DNA of 53,111 nt from Bacteroidales bacterium (GTDB lineage Bacteria; Bacteroidota; Bacteroidia; Bacteroidales; UBA932), in the NCBI GenBank assembly GCA_017509685.1, contig JAFWPA010000051.1, forward strand, positions 1-53,111, given 5' to 3'. The notes beneath the pieces were generated by a model. That model ran no database searches, had not been told where the DNA came from, and saw nothing but the letters and a program-made list of their open reading frames with translations. This document shows, one piece after another, positions 29,412 through 36,561 of this stretch; the first letter of the stretch is position 1, and each line of letters starts with the position of its first letter. Position numbers and translations under genes: made by a program.

Positions 29412-29741
29412 CGTCAGTGGCATTATTCGCTCCGGGAAGTATTGGTGTCAAAACCCTTCGTTCGCTGAAGACACGGGCGTCTACGCCGCCCGAAGTGCAT
29501 AGGGCACCCTGTAATATGTTAAATGCTCATGCTTTAACTAACTCATTATCAAGCACTTTACGCTACGAGCATAGGGGAGCGGGGATCTCAATGTGTACGT
29601 ACACCCACCCCCACGAGTGCTTTATGGGTAAAGAATTTCCCCGCAAGCGAATTTCACAATTGGCTGCGGGGATTATGGTAAGGTATCAATATTTATGTCT
29701 GATACCACATTATTCTAATATCGTGCCAAAACTGGCAAAAC
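29412..29741. other. 330-base intergenic region packed with inverted repeats
   Basis: No convincing gene. Contents: the right 26-bp repeat (29488-29513); GTTAAA/TTTAAC hairpin (29518-29538); AAGCACT (29551-29557) with AGTGCTT (29616-29622), enclosing the 12-bp palindrome GTGTACGTACAC (29593-29604); CCCCGCA (29639-29645) with TGCGGGG (29665-29671), extended inward by GC/GC and AATT/AATT; and GGTATCA (29682-29688) with TGATACC (29700-29706). From about 29515 on it is clearly more AT-rich than the flanks. No T-run typical of an intrinsic terminator. Confidence 0.7.
29488..29513 (-). repeat. Right copy of the 26-bp inverted repeat
   Basis: Exact reverse complement of 27908-27933, starting GCCCGAAGTGC and ending GGGCACCCTGTA. 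Lies 76 bases after the glycosyltransferase stop codon. The AT-rich hairpin region begins directly outside it. Confidence 0.9.
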
Positions 29742-30668
29742 TTATCTAATTTTCTTTTTCTTGTTGGTTTTCGGGTTCCATTCGCCGTAAATTTCACTTA
29801 CGTTGCCGGCGGTGATAAAGCCGTGGATGTCGTTGGCCTTGATGTAATCCATGAGGCTGGCGAACTCGTTCTTGGTGAGGAGGGCCTGGATTTCGATATT
29901 CTGATGGCCGTTGTAGCCGCCCGTTACGTTGTACAGGGAGCAGCCGCGCTGGAGGTCTTCAATGATGTATTTGCGGATGCGTTCGTGTTGGGAGGTGATG
30001 ATGCACACGCGTTTGCGGCGGTTGAGGCCGGCGGTGAAGTAGTCCAGGGCCAGGCCGTTGATCCAGGTGCCGATGAGGCCGATGACCACCAGCCGGAAGG
30101 GGTTGATGGCGAAAGCCGTGCAGCAGATGATGGCGCCGGCTACGGAAACGGAGGTGCCGATCTCGAAGTGCAGGTACTTGTTGATAATCTTGGCCAGGAT
30201 GTCCAGGCCACCGGTGGAGGCGTTGATGTGGAAGAGGATGGTCTGGGATGCGCTGAGGATGAGCACAAAGCACAGAAGGTCGAACCAGGGGTCTCCCATC
30301 ACGGAGGTGTCGCCGGGTTCCATGATGCGGCTTACGGGCAGTACCTTTTCCCAAAATTCGATGAAGGGACCCAGGATGAGGGCGGTGTACACGGTTTTGG
30401 CGCCGAATTCGTGGCCGATGAGCAGCCAGGCCATTACCAGCAGGATGGCGTTGATGATGGTAACCACCAGGGATACCTTCACATTCATGCCGAACAGGCC
30501 GAAAATACCGGAGATGACCATGGACAGACCGGTGATGGACCCGATGACCAGATTGCTGGGCATGAGGAAATAATACACGGCAGCGGCGGCAATGAGCATG
30601 GCTACCGTCATGATAAAGAATTCCTTCCAGAACTTCCAGGTTCCCAGTGTGGCGAGAAGGTCTTTCAT
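29742..30668 (-). CDS. YitT-family membrane protein with C-terminal DUF2179 domain
   Basis: 308 residues. Five to six membrane helices in the first 210 residues (FFIMTVAMLIAAAAVYYFLM, VSLVVTIINAILLVMAWLL, FDLLCFVLILSASQTILF, SVAGAIICCTAFAI), with STGGLDILAKIINKY, the pattern shared by YitT proteins. The soluble C-terminus (about 215-300) is DUF2179-like: RKRVCIITSQHERIRKYI, GYNGHQNIEIQALLT, FITAGNVSEIYGEW. The charged tail ends NKKKKIR. Function of the family is not established, transport has been suggested. Stands alone, with a variant -7 box TACCTTTA. Confidence 0.87.
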   Translation of the reverse strand: MKDLLATLGTWKFWKEFFIMTVAMLIAAAAVYYFLMPSNLVIGSITGLSMVISGIFGLFGMNVKVSLVVTIINAILLVMAWLLIGHEFGAKTVYTALILGPFIEFWEKVLPVSRIMEPGDTSVMGDPWFDLLCFVLILSASQTILFHINASTGGLDILAKIINKYLHFEIGTSVSVAGAIICCTAFAINPFRLVVIGLIGTWINGLALDYFTAGLNRRKRVCIITSQHERIRKYIIEDLQRGCSLYNVTGGYNGHQNIEIQALLTKNEFASLMDYIKANDIHGFITAGNVSEIYGEWNPKTNKKKKIR

Positions 30669-30688
30669 TTTGTTTAGTTTTAGCTTCG

Positions 30689-30696
30689 TAAAGGTA
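30689..30696 (-). promoter_or_regulatory. Variant -7 box for the YitT-like gene
   Basis: Minus-strand TACCTTTA, one base off TAnnTTTG, 20 bases before the ATG at 30668. No clear -33. Confidence 0.4.
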
Positions 30697-30709
30697 ATGA
30701 TTTTTTCAG

Positions 30710-30717
30710 TAACTTTG
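30710..30717 (+). promoter_or_regulatory. -7 box of the HAD/OPA transporter/dipeptidase operon
   Basis: TAACTTTG, 10 bases before the ATG at 30728, giving a very short leader. A TTCG at 30685-30688 (21-base spacer) could serve as a weak -33. Confidence 0.6.
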
Positions 30718-30727
30718 CATCACCATC

Positions 30728-31339
30728 ATGATAAAAGCCATCGTATTTGATATAGGAGGAGTGCTCATCGGCCTGGACCTGGGCCGATGCATCCACGCGT
30801 TCCAGGAAATCCTGGGCTATGAACGGATCACCAGTCTGCTGGACCCTTATCACCAGAAGGGAATCTACGGCGATATGGAAGGCGGCCTTATCAGCGCCGA
30901 CGACTTCCGCCGCATGGTGCTGGCCGAATCCCGCCCGGGCTGCACGCCCGCCGACGTAGACCGCTGTATGGGCGCCCTTATCACGGGGATGGCCCCGGAC
31001 ACGGTGGCCACGGTGAAGGAACTGGCCACGCGGTATCCGCTGTACCTGCTGTCCAACAACAACCCCATTGCCATGGGCATCATCAACGGTATCTTCCGGG
31101 ACAATGGCATAGAACCTTCCACTATCTTCAAGGGCCAGTTCATTTCCAGCGAGATGCGCATGCTCAAACCCTCGCAGGCTATCTACCGGGCAACCATAGC
31201 CGGTATCGGGCTTCCGGCAGGGGAGATCCTCTTCATCGACGACAACGAGGCCAACGTGTTGGCTGCACGGGAGGCGGGGATGCAGGCGCGGGTGTATGTG
31301 CCCGGCACTCCTTTATCGGCCCTCTTATCCGACTGCTGA
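30728..31339 (+). CDS. HAD family phosphatase (YihX-like)
   Basis: 203 residues. HAD motif I VFDIGGVLI with nucleophile Asp8, motif II LYLLSNNNP, motif III lysine in MLKPSQAIY and motif IV ILFIDDNEANVLAAREAG. The D-x-G-x-V form of motif I, together with a helical cap after it, is typical of YihX-type sugar-phosphate phosphatases. Starts an operon with an organophosphate transporter (3-base gap) and an M20 dipeptidase. A phosphatase next to an organophosphate:phosphate antiporter suggests a shared sugar-phosphate substrate, which is inference. Confidence 0.88.
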   Translation: MIKAIVFDIGGVLIGLDLGRCIHAFQEILGYERITSLLDPYHQKGIYGDMEGGLISADDFRRMVLAESRPGCTPADVDRCMGALITGMAPDTVATVKELATRYPLYLLSNNNPIAMGIINGIFRDNGIEPSTIFKGQFISSEMRMLKPSQAIYRATIAGIGLPAGEILFIDDNEANVLAAREAGMQARVYVPGTPLSALLSDC

Positions 31340-31342
31340 CCT

Positions 31343-32695
31343 ATGTCCCTGTACTCCTACTTCCGTATCAGCAAGCCCCTGGCGCAGAAAGTGCCTGCGG
31401 CGCAGGTGGAGAGTACGTACAGGCGGCTCCGTTCCCGCACCTTCTGGGGCGTGACGGTGGCCTATACCCTCTATTACGTGTGCCGGATGACGCTGGGCGT
31501 GGTGAAACAGCCGCTCATCGACGGCGGCATCCTTACGGCGGGGCAGCTGGGTATCATCGGGTCGGCCTTCTACTTCGTGTATGCGGTGGGCAAGTTCCTG
31601 AACGGGTTCATCGCCGATTACTGCAACATCCGCCGGTTCATGGCGGTGGGAATCGGCATATCGGCCCTGGTGAACCTGCTGCTGGGTCTGGCCGGGCTGC
31701 TGAACGGGGCGCTGGGGTTCGGGTCCGTGCTGCTGTTCGTCTTCTTTGCGGTCCTGTGGGGCGTGAACGGCTGGATGCAGTCCATGGGCTCGCCGCCCGG
31801 AACCATCAGCCTTTCCCGCTGGTTCCCGCTGCGGCAAAGGGGTACGCGTTACAGCATCTTCAGTTCCACGCCGCAGCTGGGCAAGGCCGTTTCTATGATT
31901 ATGACCGGCTTCATTGTGGCGGCGGCGGGCTGGCAGTGGGGCTTCCTGGCCGCCGGCGTGGCGGGTATCATCGGCCTGGTGGTTTCGCTGGTTTTCATCT
32001 CCGACACGCCCGAGAGCGAGGGTCTGCCTTCCGTGCAGGAACTCTCCGGGGAAGAGGTGAAGCCGCTGGACCAAAAGCCCACCCGGGAGCTTCAGAAATG
32101 GGTTTTCAAACATCCGGGCATCTGGGTCATTGCCATTTCCACGGCTTTTCTCTATATTACCCAGCATGCGGTGAGCGACTGGGGCGTGCTTTTCCTGCAG
32201 AAGCAGAAGGCGTTTACACTGGAGGGGGCTACGCAGATTATCGGCCTGGCCGAAATCTTTGGCGTGGCGGGCAACCTGGCCGCCGGCTGGCTGTCCGACG
32301 TCCTTTTCCGCGGCAACCGGGCCCGGCCTGTGATTGCGGCCGGCATCCTGGCGGTATTCTCCCTGGCGGGATTCCTGTTTCTGGACGGCGGTTTCGCCTT
32401 GAACATGGTCTGTGTGGCCGTGTTCAGCTGCTCTTTCTCCGTGGTATTCTGCATTGTGGCCGGCCTGATGGCCCTGGACTTTGTTCCCCGTAAAGCCACC
32501 GGTGCAGCCCTGGGCATCGTGGGCATCTCCAGTTATGCTGCCGCCGGCCTCCAGAGCGTGGTCAGTGGTTATCTCATCCAGGGGTTCGAGACCGATGGCC
32601 TCTTCAACTTCACCCCCGTTTCCATTTTCTGGATTGTGGCCTGCTTCCTGGCCTTCTCCCTGCCGGTTATTGGTTGGAAATACTTGAAACGATAA
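31343..32695 (+). CDS. MFS transporter, organophosphate:phosphate antiporter (OPA) type
   Basis: 450 residues with about 12 membrane helices and a cytoplasmic N-terminus. The sequence RSRTFWGVTVAYTLYYVCR near residue 32 and GILTAGQLGIIGSAFYFVYA then GKFLNGFIADYCNIRRFMA follow the GlpT/UhpT/UhpC pattern (family signature around helices 2-3). QSMGSPPGTISLSRWFP and AAGLQSVVSGYLIQGFE are also typical. It may import glycerol 3-phosphate or a hexose phosphate, or act as a UhpC-like sensor, although no cognate two-component system is nearby. Cotranscribed between the HAD phosphatase and dipeptidase. Confidence 0.88.
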   Translation: MSLYSYFRISKPLAQKVPAAQVESTYRRLRSRTFWGVTVAYTLYYVCRMTLGVVKQPLIDGGILTAGQLGIIGSAFYFVYAVGKFLNGFIADYCNIRRFMAVGIGISALVNLLLGLAGLLNGALGFGSVLLFVFFAVLWGVNGWMQSMGSPPGTISLSRWFPLRQRGTRYSIFSSTPQLGKAVSMIMTGFIVAAAGWQWGFLAAGVAGIIGLVVSLVFISDTPESEGLPSVQELSGEEVKPLDQKPTRELQKWVFKHPGIWVIAISTAFLYITQHAVSDWGVLFLQKQKAFTLEGATQIIGLAEIFGVAGNLAAGWLSDVLFRGNRARPVIAAGILAVFSLAGFLFLDGGFALNMVCVAVFSCSFSVVFCIVAGLMALDFVPRKATGAALGIVGISSYAAAGLQSVVSGYLIQGFETDGLFNFTPVSIFWIVACFLAFSLPVIGWKYLKR

Positions 32696-32696
32696 T

Positions 32697-34067
32697 ATGT
32701 TGACGATGAAAAGCTATATCCAGCAAAACAAAGAAAGGTTTTTTGAGGAACTGTTTTCCCTGTTGCGCATCCCTTCCATCAGTGCCAAGCCGGAGCACAA
32801 AGCCGATATGTACCGCTGTGCGACACGCCTGACCGAACTGCTGAAGGAGGCGGGCGCCGACCGGGCCGATGTCTATGAGACCGCCGGTCATCCCGTTGTG
32901 TTCGGCAGCAAGGATATGGGGGCCGACAAGACCGTGCTGGTGTACGGCCACTACGACGTTCAGCCGCCGGAGCCGCTGGAGAAGTGGCGCACGGACCCCT
33001 TCGAGCCCGTTATCGGCCCGGACCCTGCCACCGGCGAGGAAGCCATTTGGGCCCGCGGCGCCAACGACGACAAGGGGCAGCTTTTCATGCACCTGAAGGC
33101 CTTCGAGTACCTGTTGAGGAACGGCCTTCTGAAGCACAACGTGAAATTTATCTTCGAGGGTGAGGAGGAAATCGGCAGTCCTTCGCTGCCGGCCTGGGTG
33201 AAAGAGCACAAGGACCTGCTCAAGGCCGATGTCATCCTGGTGTCCGACACCACCATGATTTCCGAAAAAGTGCCGTCCATCAACTGCGGCATGCGCGGTC
33301 TGGCGTACCTGGAGGTGAAGGTGACCGGCCCCAACAAGGACTTGCACTCCGGCCATTACGGCGGCGCCGTGGCCAACCCCATCAACGAGCTCTGCGCCCT
33401 CATCGCCTCCCTGCACGATGCCGATGGCCGGGTCACCATCCCCGGTTTCTACGACGATGTGGTGGAACTGAGCGCCGATGACCGGGCCCTGCTGAACAAG
33501 GCGCCCTTCGACATGGACGAGTACAAGCGGTTCCTGGATATCCGGGAGGTAAAGGGCGAGAAGGGTTACACCACCCTGGAGCGTACGGCCATCCGTCCCT
33601 GCCTGGACGTGTGCGGCATCTGGGGCGGCTATACGGGCGTGGGCGCCAAGACGGTGCTGCCCTCCGTGGCCTACGCCAAGGTGTCCATGCGGCTGGTGCC
33701 CTGGCAGACATCGGCCAAGATTACCCGGCTGTTCCTGGAGCATCTCCAGCGCATTGCACCGCCGTACATCAAAGTGGAGGTGACGCCCTGCGAAGGCGGT
33801 GACGGCTTCCTGATTCCCATCAGTTCCCCGGCCTACCAGGCGGCCTCGCGCGCCATGGCGCAGGTCTACGGCATCGAGCCCGTCCCGGCCCGCGGCGGCG
33901 GTTCCATCGCCATCCTGGCCGATATGCAGCAGATCCTGGGCATCGACCCGCTCCTGATGGGCTTCGGCCTGGAGCGCGACACCATCCATTCCCCCAACGA
34001 AAGCTATCTGCTGCGCCAGCTCTTTGCCGGCATGGAGAGCATCGCGCTGTTCTACCAGTACTGGTAA
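32697..34067 (+). CDS. M20 family dipeptidase/metallopeptidase
   Basis: 456 residues. Zinc ligands are recognisable: His in VLVYGHYDVQPP, the following Asp in ARGANDDKGQ, the acid/base pair Glu-Glu in FIFEGEEEIGSPSL, and a later Asp in ILVSDTTMI; the lid/dimerisation domain contains GLAYLEVKVTGPNKDLHSG. This is the M20 (ArgE/DapE/CPG2, dipeptidase-like) fold, with closest look to broad dipeptidases annotated 'dipeptidase, M20/M25/M40'. Cytoplasmic. ATG 32697 follows the transporter stop by one base; a second Met at 32706 is possible. Confidence 0.92.
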   Translation: MLTMKSYIQQNKERFFEELFSLLRIPSISAKPEHKADMYRCATRLTELLKEAGADRADVYETAGHPVVFGSKDMGADKTVLVYGHYDVQPPEPLEKWRTDPFEPVIGPDPATGEEAIWARGANDDKGQLFMHLKAFEYLLRNGLLKHNVKFIFEGEEEIGSPSLPAWVKEHKDLLKADVILVSDTTMISEKVPSINCGMRGLAYLEVKVTGPNKDLHSGHYGGAVANPINELCALIASLHDADGRVTIPGFYDDVVELSADDRALLNKAPFDMDEYKRFLDIREVKGEKGYTTLERTAIRPCLDVCGIWGGYTGVGAKTVLPSVAYAKVSMRLVPWQTSAKITRLFLEHLQRIAPPYIKVEVTPCEGGDGFLIPISSPAYQAASRAMAQVYGIEPVPARGGGSIAILADMQQILGIDPLLMGFGLERDTIHSPNESYLLRQLFAGMESIALFYQYW

Positions 34068-34076
34068 CTGCCTCAC

Positions 34077-34142
34077 TATCAGCACCTTTTCGGTTTTTCT
34101 TTAGTCCGTTTGACCTAAAGAAAATTCACAAGTGCGCTGATA
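34077..34142. terminator. Two-tier hairpin between convergent genes
   Basis: Outer arms TATCAGC (34077-34083) and GCTGATA (34136-34142); inner arms TTTTCTTTAG (34095-34104) and CTAAAGAAAA (34115-34124). It occupies the space between the dipeptidase and the convergent MATE gene, so a bidirectional terminator is the likely role; the inner arm supplies T-rich sequence on both strands. Confidence 0.6.
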
Positions 34143-34151
34143 ATCAGCGTG

Positions 34152-35540
34152 TTACGCGGGGAGTACGGCGGGTGCGCGGAGGGTGAGATAGAGGGCGCGG
34201 ATGGCCAGATGTGCGAAGTAGGCGGCCATGAGCAGATGGATGGCGCTTTCGGGGCTGCCGATGAACGCCTGGCCGATGAACCATACGGCGAAAAAGCCCA
34301 CGGCGCAAAGCAGGGTGCTGTTGCGGAGGTCCTTGGAGGCCGTTGCGCCGATGAAGATGCCGTCCCAGATAAAGGCCGGACAGCCGATGAGCGGCATCAG
34401 GAGCAGCCATGGCAGGAAAGCCCGGCTGGCTTCCAGAACGGATACGTCGCGGGTCATCAGGTGCATCATCGGCATGCCGCCCACGCCATAGACCAGCATA
34501 AAGAGCGCCGCCACGCCCATTCCCCAGAGGAAGGTGCCCCGGATGGTGCTTTTCACGCCTTCCACCGAACGCTCGCCCACAAATCGGCCCGTAAGCGCCT
34601 CCCCGGCATAGGCAAAACCGTCCGAGAAGTAACTGAAGAACATGAGCAGTTTCATCAGGATGGCGCTCACCGCCAGCATCACGTCCCCGTATCGCGCACT
34701 GATTACCGTAAAGCCGATATATACCGCAATCATCCCCAGCGACCGCAGGAACAGGTCGCGGTTCAATGTGAAGAACCGTCCGTTTTTGCTAATTGCCTTA
34801 GAATCAGTCAGTTCCATATTTTCCTCCGGGTCATTTTGCCTGGAGGACATTGTGTAATTCGTTGGGCCAGAGCGCTTTAACGAAAACGCCTGGAAATGAT
34901 AGCGGTGCCTGGCTGCCAGGGCGCAGTAGGTGAACCCGGCCCATTGGGCGATGACGGTGCCCAGGGCGATGCCGGGGAAGCCCAGGGCGGGGAGGGGACC
35001 CGGGCCGAAAGCCAGCACCACGGAAAGCAGGATGTTGAGGCCGTTCACCAGCAGGTCCGCGGTCATGGGCCGGACGGAATCCTGCAGGCCGATGAACCAG
35101 CCCTTGAAAGCGAAGAGCGACAGCGTTGCCGGCGCCGCCCAGATGCGGATGTAGAAGTACCGCGTGGCCAGTTCCCGCACCTCGGGGCTGCAATCCACCA
35201 CCAGGAAGGCCAGCTGCACTACCACCCACTGCAATACCAGCAGGGCCACGCCGGATATCAGCGCTATCCGCAGCGCCCGCCGAAGGATACCCCCCGTGTC
35301 GTCGCCTCGCCCATAGGCCTGGGCCGTAAGGCCACCAGTGCCAACGCGCAGGAAGCCGAAGTTCCAGTAGAGCAAATCGAACAGCATGGCGCCCACGGTG
35401 ATGCCGCCGATGAGGGCGGCGGAGGAAGTGCCCGGCAGATGCCCGGCCACAGCCATGTCCACCATGCCCACCAGGGGGACGGTAATGTTGGCCAGGATGC
35501 TGGGAATGGCCAGGCGGAGTATTTCCCGATGGAGTTTCAT
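34152..35540 (-). CDS. MATE family efflux transporter
   Basis: 462 residues, 12 predicted membrane helices in two halves. Starts EILRLAIPSILANITVPLVGMVDMAVAGHLP, the DinF/NorM-like N-terminus, with WNFGFLRVGTGGLTAQAYG, AFKGWFIGLQDSVRPM and the second-half counterpart FSYFSDGFAYAGEALTGRFVGE. A charged loop (about residues 228-255, with SSRQNDPEENMELTDSK) separates the halves. Likely proton- or sodium-driven drug or metabolite exporter of the DinF branch. ATG overlaps the stop of rsgA by 4 bases, so it is the second gene of that operon. Confidence 0.9.
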   Translation of the reverse strand: MKLHREILRLAIPSILANITVPLVGMVDMAVAGHLPGTSSAALIGGITVGAMLFDLLYWNFGFLRVGTGGLTAQAYGRGDDTGGILRRALRIALISGVALLVLQWVVVQLAFLVVDCSPEVRELATRYFYIRIWAAPATLSLFAFKGWFIGLQDSVRPMTADLLVNGLNILLSVVLAFGPGPLPALGFPGIALGTVIAQWAGFTYCALAARHRYHFQAFSLKRSGPTNYTMSSRQNDPEENMELTDSKAISKNGRFFTLNRDLFLRSLGMIAVYIGFTVISARYGDVMLAVSAILMKLLMFFSYFSDGFAYAGEALTGRFVGERSVEGVKSTIRGTFLWGMGVAALFMLVYGVGGMPMMHLMTRDVSVLEASRAFLPWLLLMPLIGCPAFIWDGIFIGATASKDLRNSTLLCAVGFFAVWFIGQAFIGSPESAIHLLMAAYFAHLAIRALYLTLRAPAVLPA

Positions 35541-36466
35541 CGGAATTTCTTATCCTCTTCCAACATACCCAGATAGGAGTTGTAGCGCTCCGGGGAGATG
35601 ATTCCGGCGTCTACGGCGTCCTTGACGGCGCAGCCGGGTTCGTGGGTATGGGTGCAGGGGGTGAAACGGCAGCCTGCCGATGCCTTGAGCATTTCCGGGA
35701 AGTATTTGGCAATCTCCTCCTTCTCCACATCCACCAGGCCGAAGCCGCGGATGCCGGGGGAGTCAATCACATAGCCGCCGGAGGTCAGGGGATACATCTC
35801 ATAGAGGGAGGTGGTGTGCTTGCCCTGCAGATGGGCCGTGGAGATGGCTCCTATCTTGGGATCCAGGGAAGGGTCCAGGGCCTTGATGAGTGACGATTTT
35901 CCCACGCCGGACTCTCCGGAAAACAGGTTCACCTTCCCTTTGCAGGCCTCCAGGATGGCGTCGATGCCTTCTCCGGTATGAACGGAAGTCTCAATCACCG
36001 GGTAGCCGGCGCCTTCGTAGATGGCCTTGAAGTGCGCGATTTCATCGGCCGCCAATTCCCGGTACATATCCGTCTTGGACAGCACGATGGTGGCGGGGAT
36101 GCCGTAGAGTTCGCAGGTGACCAGGATCCGGTCCAGGAAGGGGAGTTTTACCTCCGGGAAAAAGAGGGAGACCACCAGGTAGGCGCGGTCCACGTTGGCG
36201 GCGATGATGTGTGCCTGACGGGACAGGTTGGTGCTGCGGCGGATGACATAGTTGCGGCGGGGGAGAATCTCCGTGATGACGCAGGAGCCGTCCTCTTCCC
36301 GGGCATAGCAGACCCGGTCTCCCACGGCGATGGGATTGGTGATGGAACTCTCCTTGAGCCGGATCTTACCGCGCAGCACGGCCGGAAAAACCTCCCATTC
36401 CGGGAGGGCGCTCAGCAGGTAGTGACTGCCTGCGTTTTTGACTACGGTGGCGGTGGGTTTATCCAT
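35537..36466 (-). CDS. rsgA: Ribosome small subunit-dependent GTPase A
   Basis: Circularly permuted GTPase for late 30S maturation; 309 residues from ATG 36466 (a TTG three codons upstream is weaker). OB-fold N-terminus (VFPAVLRGKIRLKESS, AVGDRVCY), then permuted motifs in the order G4 (IVLSKTDMY), G1 (NLFSGESGVGKSSLIKAL) and G3 (VIDSPGIRGFGL). The C-terminal zinc knuckle is complete: CRFTPCTHTHEPGC. A -7 box TATCTTTG precedes it, divergent from malQ. The MATE exporter gene overlaps its stop codon. Confidence 0.95.
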   Translation of the reverse strand: MDKPTATVVKNAGSHYLLSALPEWEVFPAVLRGKIRLKESSITNPIAVGDRVCYAREEDGSCVITEILPRRNYVIRRSTNLSRQAHIIAANVDRAYLVVSLFFPEVKLPFLDRILVTCELYGIPATIVLSKTDMYRELAADEIAHFKAIYEGAGYPVIETSVHTGEGIDAILEACKGKVNLFSGESGVGKSSLIKALDPSLDPKIGAISTAHLQGKHTTSLYEMYPLTSGGYVIDSPGIRGFGLVDVEKEEIAKYFPEMLKASAGCRFTPCTHTHEPGCAVKDAVDAGIISPERYNSYLGMLEEDKKFR

Positions 36467-36495
36467 TCGTCGCAAAATCTGCTCTGTTCGTGCTA

Positions 36496-36503
36496 CAAAG
36501 ATA
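36496..36503 (-). promoter_or_regulatory. -7 box of rsgA
   Basis: Minus-strand TATCTTTG, 29 bases before ATG 36466. No good -33 element. Lies just upstream of the malQ promoter on the other strand. Confidence 0.55.
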
Positions 36504-36512
36504 GCGCATTGT

Positions 36513-36543
36513 TTTGTAAATCCTTTCCCAATGCGTAAATTTG
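36513..36543 (+). promoter_or_regulatory. Promoter of malQ
   Basis: TTTG (36513-36516), 19-base spacer, TAAATTTG (36536-36543), 18 bases before ATG 36562. Probably drives malQ and the following small genes. Confidence 0.75.
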
Positions 36544-36561
36544 TTTACTAACACTATTGCT

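Noticed and set aside
29417-29749. 110-codon open frame on the plus strand in the intergenic region
   Set aside because: It runs through the right inverted repeat and several hairpins, runs past the end of the YitT-like gene on the other strand, has no ribosome binding site or recognisable protein pattern, and changes composition halfway.
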